From contig NZ_OY760916.1 of NCBI RefSeq assembly GCF_963664075.1, positions 2,997,001 to 3,061,000 on the forward strand: a DNA stretch of 64,000 nt. The letters are read 5' to 3'. Position 1 is the stretch's first letter; each line of letters begins with the position of its first letter. The position numbers were made by a program, and so were the translations under genes. The notes under the pieces are model-generated. The model worked only from the letters and a program-made list of their open reading frames with translations. It was not told where the DNA came from and did not search any database. This document shows, in pieces, positions 27,300 through 36,081 of this stretch. The DNA is from an uncultured Desulfobulbus sp. GTDB taxonomy: Bacteria; Desulfobacterota; Desulfobulbia; Desulfobulbales; Desulfobulbaceae.

Positions 27300-28586
27300 T
27301 TAATATCTATAATGCTCGGGCTTAAATGGTCCCTCGACATCTACGCCAATATACTCTGCCTGCTCGGCAGTAAGCTTGGTAAGCTGAACGCCAATCTTCT
27401 CCAAATGGAGACGGGCAACCTTCTCATCAAGTTTTTTCGGTAGAAAGTAGACTTTATTCTCGTAGTCTGTGCTGTTGTTCCACAGCTCGATCTGAGCCAA
27501 CACCTGGTTGGTGAAGGAGTTACTCATCACAAAGCTGGGATGACCGGTGGCGCAGCCCAGATTTACCAGACGCCCCTCAGCGAGGACAATGATGCGTTTG
27601 CCGTCAGGGAAAATGACATGGTCGACCTGGGGTTTGATGTTCTCCCACTCGAGTTCACGGATACCGGCAATATCGATCTCAGAGTCAAAATGACCGATGT
27701 TGCAGACAATAGCCTGATCCGGCATCACGTCCATATGGGCACGGGTAATAACACGCAGGTTACCGGTACAGGTGACAAAGATATTGCCAATCGGAGCAGC
27801 CTCTTCCATGGTGACCACACGGTAGCCTTCCATGGCCGCCTGCAGTGCACAGATAGGGTCGATTTCTGTAACGAGCACTGTCGCTCCCATACCGCGCAGT
27901 GCCTGAGCACATCCCTTACCCACATCACCGTAGCCAACAACAACCGCAATCTTACCGGCAACCATGACATCGGTGCCGCGCTTGATGCCATCGATCAGGG
28001 ATTCACGGCAGCCGTAGAGGTTGTCAAACTTAGACTTGGTCACAGAGTCGTTGACGTTAAAAGCCGGCGCTTTCAAGGTGCCCTGCTTGGTCATCTCGTA
28101 GAGACGATGGACACCTGTGGTGGTCTCCTCGGAGATACCACGAATTTCGGCCATCAACTCAGGATATTTTTCGTGGAGGACCAGGGTAAGGTCACCACCA
28201 TCATCAAGGATCATATTAGGCCGCCAGTTGTCAGGGCCAAAGATGGTCTGATCGATGCACCACCAGAACTCTTCTTCGTTTTCGCCCTTCCAGGCAAAGG
28301 TGGGAATACCTGCAGCTGCCATGGCAGCAGCGGCGTGATCCTGGGTGGAGAAAATATTACAGGATGACCAGCGTAACTCTGCGCCTAACTCAACCAGAGT
28401 TTCCATCAGCACAGCAGTCTGAATGGTCATGTGAAGGCAACCGGCAATGCGGGCACCTGTCAAAGGTTTGCTTTTGCCAAATTCCTCACGCAGGGCCATC
28501 AGACCGGGCATCTCGGTTTCGGCGATGGCAACCTCTTTACGTCCCCATTCGGCCAGGCCCATATCGGCTACTTTATAATCACTCAT
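27300..28586 (-). CDS. ahcY: S-adenosylhomocysteine hydrolase
   Basis: 428 residues, full length, ending in the canonical [10 protein letters not shown]. The NAD-binding loop [13 protein letters not shown] and the active-site block [14 protein letters not shown] are intact. The enzyme reversibly splits S-adenosylhomocysteine to adenosine and homocysteine, regenerating the methyl cycle. metK lies directly upstream on the same strand (84 bases), so the SAM-producing and SAH-removing enzymes are likely on one transcript. A short hairpin, CCCTGA/TCAGGG (28604-28619), sits immediately before the AAAGGAG site and could tune translation. Confidence 0.97.
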   Translation of the reverse strand: MSDYKVADMGLAEWGRKEVAIAETEMPGLMALREEFGKSKPLTGARIAGCLHMTIQTAVLMETLVELGAELRWSSCNIFSTQDHAAAAMAAAGIPTFAWKGENEEEFWWCIDQTIFGPDNWRPNMILDDGGDLTLVLHEKYPELMAEIRGISEETTTGVHRLYEMTKQGTLKAPAFNVNDSVTKSKFDNLYGCRESLIDGIKRGTDVMVAGKIAVVVGYGDVGKGCAQALRGMGATVLVTEIDPICALQAAMEGYRVVTMEEAAPIGNIFVTCTGNLRVITRAHMDVMPDQAIVCNIGHFDSEIDIAGIRELEWENIKPQVDHVIFPDGKRIIVLAEGRLVNLGCATGHPSFVMSNSFTNQVLAQIELWNNSTDYENKVYFLPKKLDEKVARLHLEKIGVQLTKLTAEQAEYIGVDVEGPFKPEHYRY

Positions 28587-28670
28587 CTGCTACTCCTTTT
28601 CTTCCCTGACCTTTCAGGGGTAAAACTTCAAAAAATATAATGGGGGGTGTATCAAGCTGGATCCGTGAGA

Positions 28671-29834
28671 TTACAGCCCTGCAGCGTCTCTTAGTGCATC
28701 CACCTTATCGGTTCTCTCCCAGGTAAACTCGGGCCGTTCCCGACCAAAATGCCCATAGGCAGCGGTCTTGTGATAGATGGGTCGCAGGAGATCAAGCTGC
28801 TGAATAATTGCCTTGGGCCGCAGATCAAAGACCTGGCCCACGATCTTGACCAGCTGCTCCTCAGAGACCTTGCCCGTACCAAAGGTTTTTACGTTGATGG
28901 AAACCGGCTGGGAGATACCGATGGCATAGGCAACCTGCACCTCGACCTCGGTTGCCAGTCCTGCGGCTACGAGATTTTTGGCAACATACCGCCCCATATA
29001 GGAGGAAGAACGATCAACCTTGGAGGGATCCTTACCGGAGAAAGCACCACCACCGTGGGATCCACGGCCGCCGTACGAATCAACAATGATTTTTCGCCCG
29101 GTTACCCCACAATCCCCCACAGGACCACCGATAACAAAACGACCGGTCGGGTTAATGAAAAACTTGGTCTGTGCATCGATCATCTCGACCGGCAATACCG
29201 GCTTGATAATTTCTTCCATCACCCCTTCTTTCAGAGTTTCATAGCTCACATCCGGACTATGTTGGGTGGAGAGAACCACGGCCTCGATCCGCTTGGCTAC
29301 ATTATCTTCGTACTGGATAGTGACCTGGCTTTTGGCATCGGGCCGTAACCAGTCAAGCTTGCCGGATTTACGCACATCGGCCTGCTGCTTGGTCAAACGA
29401 TGGGCATAGGTGATGGGCATGGGCATCAACACGCTGGTTTCGTCACAGGCATAGCCAAACATCAACCCCTGGTCGCCAGCGCCCTGATCCAGATCCAGAC
29501 CGGTCCCCTCATCAACGCCCACAGCAATATCGGCAGACTGCTTATCGATGCTGGTCAAAACTGCACAGGACTGCCAGTCAAAACCCATGTCTGAAGAATT
29601 ATAGCCGATCTCCCGGATAGTCTCGCGTACGATCTGGGGCATATCGACCCAGGCAGAGGTGGTGATCTCACCAGCGATCATGGCCATACCGGTGGTGACC
29701 AGGCTTTCGCAGGCAACACGGGCGTGTTTATCCTGCTCGAGAATAGCATCGAGAATAGCATCGGAGATCTGATCGGCAACCTTGTCGGGATGCCCCTCGG
29801 AAACTGATTCCGAAGTAAAAAGATGTGTAGACAT
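28671..29834 (-). CDS. metK: S-adenosylmethionine synthetase
   Basis: 387 residues from ATG 29834 ([22 protein letters not shown]), chosen for its AAGGAG site; the frame is open to 29891. It has the full set of MetK blocks: the N-terminal [38 protein letters not shown], and the [20 protein letters not shown] nucleotide loop. It makes SAM from methionine and ATP. It is first in an operon with ahcY. The leader of about 110 bases contains no SAM or SAH riboswitch that I can recognise. Confidence 0.97.
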   Translation of the reverse strand: MSTHLFTSESVSEGHPDKVADQISDAILDAILEQDKHARVACESLVTTGMAMIAGEITTSAWVDMPQIVRETIREIGYNSSDMGFDWQSCAVLTSIDKQSADIAVGVDEGTGLDLDQGAGDQGLMFGYACDETSVLMPMPITYAHRLTKQQADVRKSGKLDWLRPDAKSQVTIQYEDNVAKRIEAVVLSTQHSPDVSYETLKEGVMEEIIKPVLPVEMIDAQTKFFINPTGRFVIGGPVGDCGVTGRKIIVDSYGGRGSHGGGAFSGKDPSKVDRSSSYMGRYVAKNLVAAGLATEVEVQVAYAIGISQPVSINVKTFGTGKVSEEQLVKIVGQVFDLRPKAIIQQLDLLRPIYHKTAAYGHFGRERPEFTWERTDKVDALRDAAGL

Positions 29835-29950
29835 GGAGTCTCCTTGTGGAGGAAAATAAAAACAGCGGTATATATTCAGGGAGAGGAGCACATGCTACGC
29901 GTCCAGCTCCGTAGGTTTAGTGAGGGGGATTACGGTTGATCAAAAATTTA

Positions 29951-29983
29951 GTATAATACTCCATCTCCTTCATACAATTCAAC
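29951..29983 (-). promoter_or_regulatory. Sigma-70-like promoter for metK-ahcY
   Basis: On the minus strand TTGAAT, an 18-base spacer and TATTAT. The leader that follows (about 110 bases) can form a GGAGC/GCTCC stem, but I see no known riboswitch consensus. Confidence 0.45.
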
Positions 29984-30124
29984 GGAAATGGCACGGGATG
30001 GCCAGCTCAACTTCTCTTTCGTTCGCAACAATAGTTTATCGTTGCCTGTTTTGAGTTGGGCCGAACACAGACATCTTAAATGATTGTCCTCGAAACCTTA
30101 CCTTGCTGAAGCCGTAAGCATTCA

Positions 30125-30877
30125 TCAGCCATGGATAGCATACCCTCCATCAACCACCAGGGTATGACCGTGCACCATTGTCGCCAACTTACTGCAGAGA
30201 AACAAAACAGTATCAGCAACATCCTCGGGCACCACCAGACGTCCAAGTGGAGTCCTTTCCATGGCAGCCCCAATGATATCATCACGATTGGGAAATTTTT
30301 TCAAGGCGTCTGTATCCACAACGCCAGCACTAACGGTATTAACAGTAATGCCTTTTGGACCTAATTCCACTGCTAAATGCCGAACCAGTGACTCAAGAGC
30401 TGCTTTTGAGGCACCAACGACTGTATAGTTAGGAATAGCTCGAACCGCACCAATAGATGAAATAGCGATAATCCGCCCCCCTTTGTTCATCATCGGCAGG
30501 GCTTGCTGGGTTATCAGCATCAGGGCACGGGCATTGATATTCACCGCCCAGTCCCAGTGCCTTGCTTTCAGTTCTTCGACGGGCTTGAGCACACCCGAGG
30601 CCGCATTGGACACCACGATATCAAGGCGATCATAGCGTTGACGAATTTCAGCAAACATGGCCTCCAGCTGCTCTTCATGCGCCAGATTTGCCCGCAGAGC
30701 CACACACTTCCCGCCCCGCTCTTTAATCGCGCTGACCACCTCACTCGCGTTGGTACGATGCCGTACATAGTTAATGATGACCTCGGCCCCCCGGGCAGCC
30801 AAACGCATGGCAACAGCCTTACCAATCCCACGGGAGCCACCCGTAACCAGTGCGACCTTGCCCTGTAAATCAATCAT
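30125..30877 (-). CDS. fabL: FabL-type enoyl-ACP reductase (SDR family)
   Basis: 250 residues of the classical short-chain dehydrogenase fold with NADP-loop TGGSRGIGKAVA. The segments SNAASGVLKPVEEL and HWDWAVNINARAL, the wide Tyr-x6-Lys active site (YTVVGASKAALE) and DTDALKKFPNRDD are the features that set FabL apart from FabG, where the spacing is Tyr-x3-Lys. FabL reduces enoyl-ACP with NADPH in the last step of fatty-acid elongation. It is preceded by GAGAGG and follows the DUF362 gene by 65 bases. A FabG-like reductase with another substrate is the alternative. Confidence 0.88.
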   Translation of the reverse strand: MIDLQGKVALVTGGSRGIGKAVAMRLAARGAEVIINYVRHRTNASEVVSAIKERGGKCVALRANLAHEEQLEAMFAEIRQRYDRLDIVVSNAASGVLKPVEELKARHWDWAVNINARALMLITQQALPMMNKGGRIIAISSIGAVRAIPNYTVVGASKAALESLVRHLAVELGPKGITVNTVSAGVVDTDALKKFPNRDDIIGAAMERTPLGRLVVPEDVADTVLFLCSKLATMVHGHTLVVDGGYAIHG

Positions 30878-30942
30878 ATTGTTTCCTCTCTTTGTTCACA
30901 CAGATACTTTCGGGAAGAGCCCCTTTTTCCACTTCTCAGCAG

Positions 30943-31887
30943 TTATTTACCAAAGAGTTTAAATGCAAGTAACCAGCGGCGAAGGGAACTCCGCACGAAA
31001 CGAAAAGGATTAAATCGGACTGGAATAAGTTCCTCTGGAAACATAAAACCATCGGTTGAAAAATCAGCCAAGGCACTACCCTGCAAGCGAATGTCGGCTG
31101 GATCAGCTCCAAAAATTCCAGCATGACGAGCGGCCTTCCACAACGGACAGCATTCAGGGGAGAGGCCAAGCAGGGTCATTAGGCTTGTGTCTAAAGCGAC
31201 CGGGTTTGCAGCTCCTGCGAGCAGTCCCAAAGAATACGGCTTTCCATGAATCGGGCCGGTAACATGCATAGCTTCTATGCCATCAACCAGGCTGACCCCT
31301 GGGGGCAAGAGCGAGAGCAGCTCGACCAGATAGTCGGTAAAGTGGCCCTGTTTTCCTCCATGAACCATATGCCAGAGCGGTTTGTGCAAACCAGAGATAC
31401 AGCCAAAATAGTTTTTCACAGCCATGGTCAAACGCATCTGTGCATGCGCCTTGAGCTTGGGGAGGTTTATCAGGTAATCGCAGTCCAAAACAGGGCTTGC
31501 CACCTGGGCACGTTTTCCGCTGGGCATCCGCTTTGTCGTCGAGTGAGAAAACTCGACTATTTTCACACCCAAATGATCTAGCTGTTCGGCTGCGCCAATC
31601 CTCTGCAATACAGAGCGGGCAGTCCCAAAGGCAGGCGAATCCCCAATGAGAACCTGGGCGCCCAAGTCACAACAGTATCTGGCAACGGCTAGAATCACAT
31701 GAGCATTGGTACAGGAGAGTTGACAATTGGTAGCTGTAATCAGATTAGGCTTGAGCAGAATTCGCGCAGAGCGAAGAGTGGCTGTTGGCAAACCGCTTTC
31801 CAGCATCTGGACAATAGTATTCTGGAATTGTGCTCCACCGTAGGAGGTTTGCCGGCAAAGTCGTACACGAGGATCGAGAGACTGCAT
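30943..31887 (-). CDS. DUF362 domain protein
   Basis: 314 residues. The pattern of early strand RVRLCRQTSYGG, then ARILLKPNLITATN, LIGDSPAFGTARS, and LDCDYLINLPKLKAHAQMR with VKNYFGCISGLHK is characteristic of DUF362. Some members carry ferredoxin domains; this one does not. Function in the family is largely unknown. The start codon comes directly after a terminator-like hairpin with T7, and no ribosome-binding site is visible, so initiation is puzzling. fabL follows on the same strand. Confidence 0.83.
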   Translation of the reverse strand: MQSLDPRVRLCRQTSYGGAQFQNTIVQMLESGLPTATLRSARILLKPNLITATNCQLSCTNAHVILAVARYCCDLGAQVLIGDSPAFGTARSVLQRIGAAEQLDHLGVKIVEFSHSTTKRMPSGKRAQVASPVLDCDYLINLPKLKAHAQMRLTMAVKNYFGCISGLHKPLWHMVHGGKQGHFTDYLVELLSLLPPGVSLVDGIEAMHVTGPIHGKPYSLGLLAGAANPVALDTSLMTLLGLSPECCPLWKAARHAGIFGADPADIRLQGSALADFSTDGFMFPEELIPVRFNPFRFVRSSLRRWLLAFKLFGK

Positions 31888-31891
31888 AGTT

Positions 31892-31927
31892 AAAAAAACC
31901 GGCTTGATCCAGTAGAACCAAGCCGGT
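31892..31927 (-). terminator. Terminator-like hairpin directly before the DUF362 start
   Basis: Minus-strand ACCGGCTTG ... CAAGCCGGT (nine pairs, 12-base loop) followed by T7, four bases before the ATG of the DUF362 gene. It either ends transcription from serA or controls the DUF362-fabL genes. Confidence 0.85.
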
Positions 31928-32238
31928 AAAGGAGAGAAGAGATGAAGAATACCATATCCAAAGCATCAAACATGCCAATTAGCATCAAAATACAAAAAAT
32001 ACCAAATTTCATCCTATTATCAGAACATTAAAGCATGTGTCATGCAATAGCTGCGAAAACAAAAAAGAACAAAAAGTAAAAATAATATGACTCTTCAAAA
32101 ATCACCGCATACAAACAAGAGCAAAAGTAAATAAAATCAGGCAGATATAAAAAATGCCATTTTTTACACCCTTTTACTCACTCCATCAATACTTTTGGAT
32201 ATTTTTTATACACCTTTCATTCATCCCTATCATTTTTC
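31928..32238. other. AT-rich gap between serA and the DUF362 hairpin
   Basis: About 310 bases, very AT-rich, with T/A runs on both strands. No open reading frame with a ribosome-binding site, no tRNA and no clear hairpin other than the one at 31892-31927. Confidence 0.5.
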
Positions 32239-33441
32239 TCAGGTCCCTCGAATCTCCAGTGGAATCACCCGCACCCGCAAAACCCCTTCCTGTGCACTGA
32301 TCTTCTCCTGCATATCGGCTGAGACAGGTCCTGCACAATCAATAATATTATAACCAACCGTGCCGTTACTTTTGTTGGTGTAGTTGATGATATTAATATT
32401 TTCACTGCCCAGCAGGTTACTGATCATGCCGATCATACCCGGCTGGTCACGATTGATCACGGTCAGTCGCGTATGCACCTCAACCGTGGGAATGGTTTCA
32501 ATGTTGGGGAAGTTGACGCTGTGGACGATATTCCCGTATTCGAGATAGTTTTTCAGTTCCCTCACCGCCATGGTCGCACAGTTTTCTTCCGACTCGGCTG
32601 TGGAGGCACCTAAATGGGGGGTGACGAGAATTTTATCGTTGCCGAGAAATTTAACCGAAGGAAAGTCTGAAATATGGCCACGAAGCTGACCGTTTTCCAG
32701 GGCTGCCAAGACCGCATCTTCATCCACCACCGGGCCTCGGGCATAATTGATCAGGACGGCCCCTTCTTTGACAAACTCGAGAAAATCTTTGGTGGTCACA
32801 TAGCCCCGAGTATTTTTGTTCAGCGGCATATGAATTGAGATAAAGTCGGCCTCACGTAGGGCCTCTTTGCGTGAACGAGTCAGGGTAACGTTGGGATCAA
32901 GGTGGTGAATATTATCCAAAGCTGGAAAAGGATCAAAGCCCACAACTTGGAGACCATGATGAAGCGCGGCATTCGCGACCCCGACCCCTATCTTGCCCAG
33001 GCCAAAGACAGCCATGGTCTTGCCCGCCATCTCCTCGCCTTTGAAAATTTTTTTCCGGGCCTCAACCTCTTTATTGATGGCGTCGTCATCCCTCATGCCG
33101 GTCAAGCCCTGACAGAACTCGATACTTTTCTCCACATTACGGAGCCAGATACCAAGGGACGTATAGACAAGCTCGACAACTGCGTTGGCATTGGCACCTG
33201 GGGTGTTAAAAACGCAAATCCCTTTTTCAGTGGCCTCATCGATGGGGATGTTGTTGACACCGGCACCGGCACGGGCAATGGCCAGTAGATTGGAGTAGCC
33301 GGAAGACAGGTCAATTTTGGTGGAGCGCACGACAATGCCATCGGGGTTTCCCTCCTCCGGATCAACATGGAACCGATCGGTGAACAGTTCCAACCCTTCC
33401 TGGGCAATGGCATTAATGGTCTTGATGGTAAATTGCTTCAT
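32239..33441 (-). CDS. serA: D-3-phosphoglycerate dehydrogenase with C-terminal ACT domain
   Basis: 400 residues. NAD-binding motif FGLGKIGVGVANAAL, substrate-site ARAGAGVNNIPIDEAT, and the catalytic histidine in VTPHLGASTAESEEN. Residues 325-400 (INRDQPGMIGMISNLL) form an ACT domain, which in the family binds serine and gives feedback inhibition. The enzyme starts serine synthesis by oxidising 3-phosphoglycerate. It stands alone; no serB or serC is nearby. The downstream 350 bases are non-coding. Confidence 0.93.
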   Translation of the reverse strand: MKQFTIKTINAIAQEGLELFTDRFHVDPEEGNPDGIVVRSTKIDLSSGYSNLLAIARAGAGVNNIPIDEATEKGICVFNTPGANANAVVELVYTSLGIWLRNVEKSIEFCQGLTGMRDDDAINKEVEARKKIFKGEEMAGKTMAVFGLGKIGVGVANAALHHGLQVVGFDPFPALDNIHHLDPNVTLTRSRKEALREADFISIHMPLNKNTRGYVTTKDFLEFVKEGAVLINYARGPVVDEDAVLAALENGQLRGHISDFPSVKFLGNDKILVTPHLGASTAESEENCATMAVRELKNYLEYGNIVHSVNFPNIETIPTVEVHTRLTVINRDQPGMIGMISNLLGSENINIINYTNKSNGTVGYNIIDCAGPVSADMQEKISAQEGVLRVRVIPLEIRGT

Positions 33442-33936
33442 GGTTCCGTCCTCTTCGATATTTAAAAATTGGGAAATACTTCAGGGGCGAACAACTTGCC
33501 TGCTCCACAAATCGCTGAGGAGAATAGTATCTGGCTACACAGCTAGACCCCACGATAGGAAAAACAGGTGCACTACAGCAATACAAAAACCAAACGGACC
33601 GCCACAACAAGTCAGCGAACCGCAAAACTCAGGCAGGGTACGAAAAAAAGGCGGGTGATGTCAAGGGAAAGGGAACGAGAAGGCACGCAGGGAAGAGAAA
33701 AAAAAGTACATTACTTATGCTTTGAAAATAAAAAAATCATATTTTCCGGTTTTTTTTCCTATTTTCCGAAATCTCACTTTTGAACGCAAGTGAACCCAGG
33801 ATGCAAAAAATCGAATCATGGAGCAGGCCATGTTGACTCAAGTCAATTTGGCCTGCTCATTTTAGACTGCTTAAACCTATATAGCAAACTTCTGAGATAT
33901 AAGATTTTTTTCTTGGTATTCTGGGAGGGGATTACT
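33442..33936. other. AT-rich intergenic stretch before the PEP-CTERM remnant
   Basis: No gene supported. Contains serA's upstream region, a purine-rich stretch at about 33640-33710 and the long hairpin listed at 33821-33858. Confidence 0.5.
33821..33858. repeat. Long two-part hairpin, likely old terminator
   Basis: GAGCAGGCCA (33821-33830) pairs with TGGCCTGCTC (33849-33858), and inside them TTGACT pairs with AGTCAA. The T runs are short or distant. Its place about 80 bases beyond the stop of the PEP-CTERM remnant suits a former terminator of that gene. Confidence 0.7.
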
Positions 33937-34203
33937 TTAAAACGCTTTTGTATTTTTTCTTCCGAATACAGTTAATCCTGCTAAACCGACCCCCAACAGC
34001 ACAAGAGTCGTGGGTTCAGGAACAGCCTGTCCTTGACCACCACCGGTTACACCTGTCAGCAAGTTTTCGAACATGGTTGCGTTATCATTTGAGTCCAAGT
34101 AAACATTATCTCAAACATTCTGGTCAGTTATAAGAAAAACACTGCCATTGAGAATATTTTCATAGCCCATCGTCACATCACCACGTAGCTGCAGCCATAG
34201 AGT
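33937..34203 (-). pseudogene. PEP-CTERM surface protein remnant
   Basis: On the minus strand the last 50 or so codons read LLTGVTGGGQGQAVPEPT followed by a hydrophobic helix (TLVLLGVGLAGLTVF) and the basic tail GRKNTKAF, a complete PEP-CTERM sorting signal (VPEP codons at 34012-34023). Going upstream, TGA at 34111-34113 interrupts SVFLITDQNV / DNVYLDSNDNAT, which otherwise reads as one protein, and TAG at 34204-34206 ends the frame. No start codon with a ribosome-binding site exists. The tail shares the VPEPTT start with the intact PEP-CTERM protein 700 bases away. I read it as the decayed 3' end of an exported protein gene. Confidence 0.8.
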
Positions 34204-34219
34204 CTATGGTTACGACCTG

Positions 34220-34366
34220 TTATTTATTATGCATTTGATATGTGTTAACGGCCTCCTGTGCCCAACTGGAGCGCGGGCACACTTCATCTGCCAAATGGCT
34301 AACAACTAGTCGAATCGATTCATATTGCAGGGCAGTTTCTTCAAACCAATTTTTTATTTTATTTCA
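34220..34366 (-). pseudogene. Coding-like fragment, unrecognised
   Basis: The minus strand keeps a protein-like frame of about 48 codons ending at TAA 34220-34222, containing FEETALQYESIRLVVSHLAD and EVCPRSSWAQEAVNTYQMHN. It has no start codon; a TGA lies just upstream. The composition is far more protein-like than its AT-rich surroundings, so I read it as the 3' end of a broken gene. It is 14 bases upstream of the PEP-CTERM remnant and in another frame, so the two need not be one gene. Confidence 0.4.
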
Positions 34367-34872
34367 GCGCATTAAAAATCTTCCCCCCCCATTTCTCCCC
34401 CCACAGTCTTTACGATTCGCATTATCGGAAAAATAAAAAAAGTTACCTTCCGCACTGACAGTCTAAACAAGCAATTTTTTTTATTCTCAAAATTGCAAAA
34501 AAACAAATCTCCACAAAAACGCACCATACATAATGACAGAGGTTCACCCCCCCAAAAATCCGTGATTTTCATGACGATTTTCATGAGAAAATACTAAAAA
34601 ATGACAATCCCTGTTTTAAAGAAGTTCGAAGCAACACGAGCTGGAGAGATACCATATCACCAGAGACAACAACTGTAAGCCAGCAAATCGCCTATATACC
34701 ATTCCAGATTCCCGGAAAATAGTTCTATATTTCACAGTCTTAAACACAACCCCACAAATATAAAACACTGAAATATCACATAATTTTTATTGTAAAGTTT
34801 TACCATGATATGGTTTACTTTTTGCTTCCACAACAAATATAAGTTAACTCAACTTCCCAAGGAGGGTATGGT
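34367..34872. other. AT-rich region upstream of the VWA/PEP-CTERM gene
   Basis: About 500 bases at very low GC with C8 and T8 runs. Open frames here are low-complexity and lack ribosome-binding sites. It should hold the promoter of the gene at 34873, but I cannot choose a -35/-10 pair with confidence. Confidence 0.5.
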
Positions 34873-35892
34873 ATGAAAAAGACTTTGTTACTTGGCGCTC
34901 TTGCATTGGCCGCATCTACAGTTGCTACTTCTAACACCCAGGCTGCGACATCCGCGGCATGGTTAACTCCCGCTGATGGTTCTACCTACTGCGTTGGCAC
35001 CACGGTATCTTTGACTGGACAGGCTGCCGGTATCGGACAAGTTGGAGGTTCAGGACTGGATCTGGTGCTGGTAATGGATTCCTCAGGAAGCATGTCATGG
35101 GATGGGGGCCAAGCGGCTCAGAGAAATGCTGCCCTAGCCCTGGTTGCCGCTCTGCCGCAAGCAACCACGCAGGTTGCCATTGTCGATTTTGATAGCTATG
35201 CAACCACTCTCATTGGGCTAACTCAGTTGGACGGCACCAATACACTTATTAACAATAAAATCTACTCAGTTAACGCCTCGGGTGGAACAGCAATTGATGC
35301 TGGCGTAGACGCGGCCTCCAGTATTCTTCAAACAGCTTCTGATACTGATTCAAGCAGACTCCAGGCCATGGTCGTGATGTCGGATGGTGGCTCAGATGTA
35401 GACGATGCTAATGATGCAGCAGACACCGCAATGGCCACTGGAAAAATCGATGCAATCCACTCTGTTGGCATGGGTAGCAGCTATGATGCAGACGCCCTTA
35501 AGGCCGTTGTTAATGGCGCAGATGACACCTATGGCAATAACGATGATTATGGTGCTTTTGTCGGTGCTTCATTTAATGATCTGGTTTCCATTTTTGACGG
35601 AACATCGGGCAACCTGGTTGGACTAGATCACATCGATATTACCCTCCCTGACGGTACCGTACTGAGCGATTGGGCTACGGATGGACTGGGCAACTTCACC
35701 CTTGATTACGCCTTGGGACTGGGAGCCAACACCTTTCTCGTCACTGCTTATGGTAGCGATCAATCTACAGCTACCGCAGAGTGGACCCTATACGGGAAAG
35801 ATTGCAATGCTGTTCCCGAGCCCACAACTATGCTGCTCTTCGGCGCTGGCCTTGCCGGCTTTGCTGGTTTTGGCAGGAGAAAAAGATCCTAA
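34873..35892 (+). CDS. Secreted VWA-domain protein with PEP-CTERM sorting signal
   Basis: 339 residues with AAGGAGG before the ATG. Signal peptide at 1-24 (MKKTLLLGALALAAS). A von Willebrand A domain spans about 63-250, with an intact metal-binding MIDAS motif VMDSSGSMS (D69, S71, S73) and VVMSDGGSD later. A small beta domain follows (HIDITLPDGTVLSDW). The C-terminus is a full PEP-CTERM signal: VPEPTT at 314, a hydrophobic helix (MLLFGAGLAGFAGF) and GRRKRS. In the PEP-CTERM/exosortase model such proteins are exported, cut at the tail and linked to the outer surface or exopolysaccharide; no exosortase gene lies in this window. Adhesion or matrix binding is likely from the VWA domain. Confidence 0.92.
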   Translation: MKKTLLLGALALAASTVATSNTQAATSAAWLTPADGSTYCVGTTVSLTGQAAGIGQVGGSGLDLVLVMDSSGSMSWDGGQAAQRNAALALVAALPQATTQVAIVDFDSYATTLIGLTQLDGTNTLINNKIYSVNASGGTAIDAGVDAASSILQTASDTDSSRLQAMVVMSDGGSDVDDANDAADTAMATGKIDAIHSVGMGSSYDADALKAVVNGADDTYGNNDDYGAFVGASFNDLVSIFDGTSGNLVGLDHIDITLPDGTVLSDWATDGLGNFTLDYALGLGANTFLVTAYGSDQSTATAEWTLYGKDCNAVPEPTTMLLFGAGLAGFAGFGRRKRS

Positions 35893-35912
35893 GCACGAAT
35901 TGACAAAGCAAT

Positions 35913-35948
35913 AAAAAAAGGCAAGCATGAAAATGCTTGCCTTTTTTT
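35913..35948. terminator. Intrinsic terminator after the VWA/PEP-CTERM gene
   Basis: GGCAAGCAT/ATGCTTGCC with a GAAA tetraloop, flanked by A7 and T7. It closes the VWA gene and separates it from the TPR gene. Confidence 0.95.
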
Positions 35949-36081
35949 ATGGGTCTTGTATGCCCTAAAGGACAGCATCAAAACTTGAAGCTTTGCTGAG
36001 CCATTTAAAGATTCTTTATATTCGAAACTATTGCATCTCCCTTATCAGTCCCCCTCTGCAATGAACACCTGGAGTACATTA

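Noticed and set aside
27540..28367. 275-codon frame antisense to ahcY
   Set aside because: A shadow of the strongly conserved ahcY gene caused by its codon bias.
34111..34113. TGA in the PEP-CTERM remnant read as selenocysteine
   Set aside because: No SECIS-like hairpin is placed next to it and no redox motif surrounds it; the frame also lacks a start and meets TAG upstream.
34372..34584. 70-codon minus-strand frame in AT-rich DNA
   Set aside because: Low-complexity, F/K/C-rich, no ribosome-binding site.
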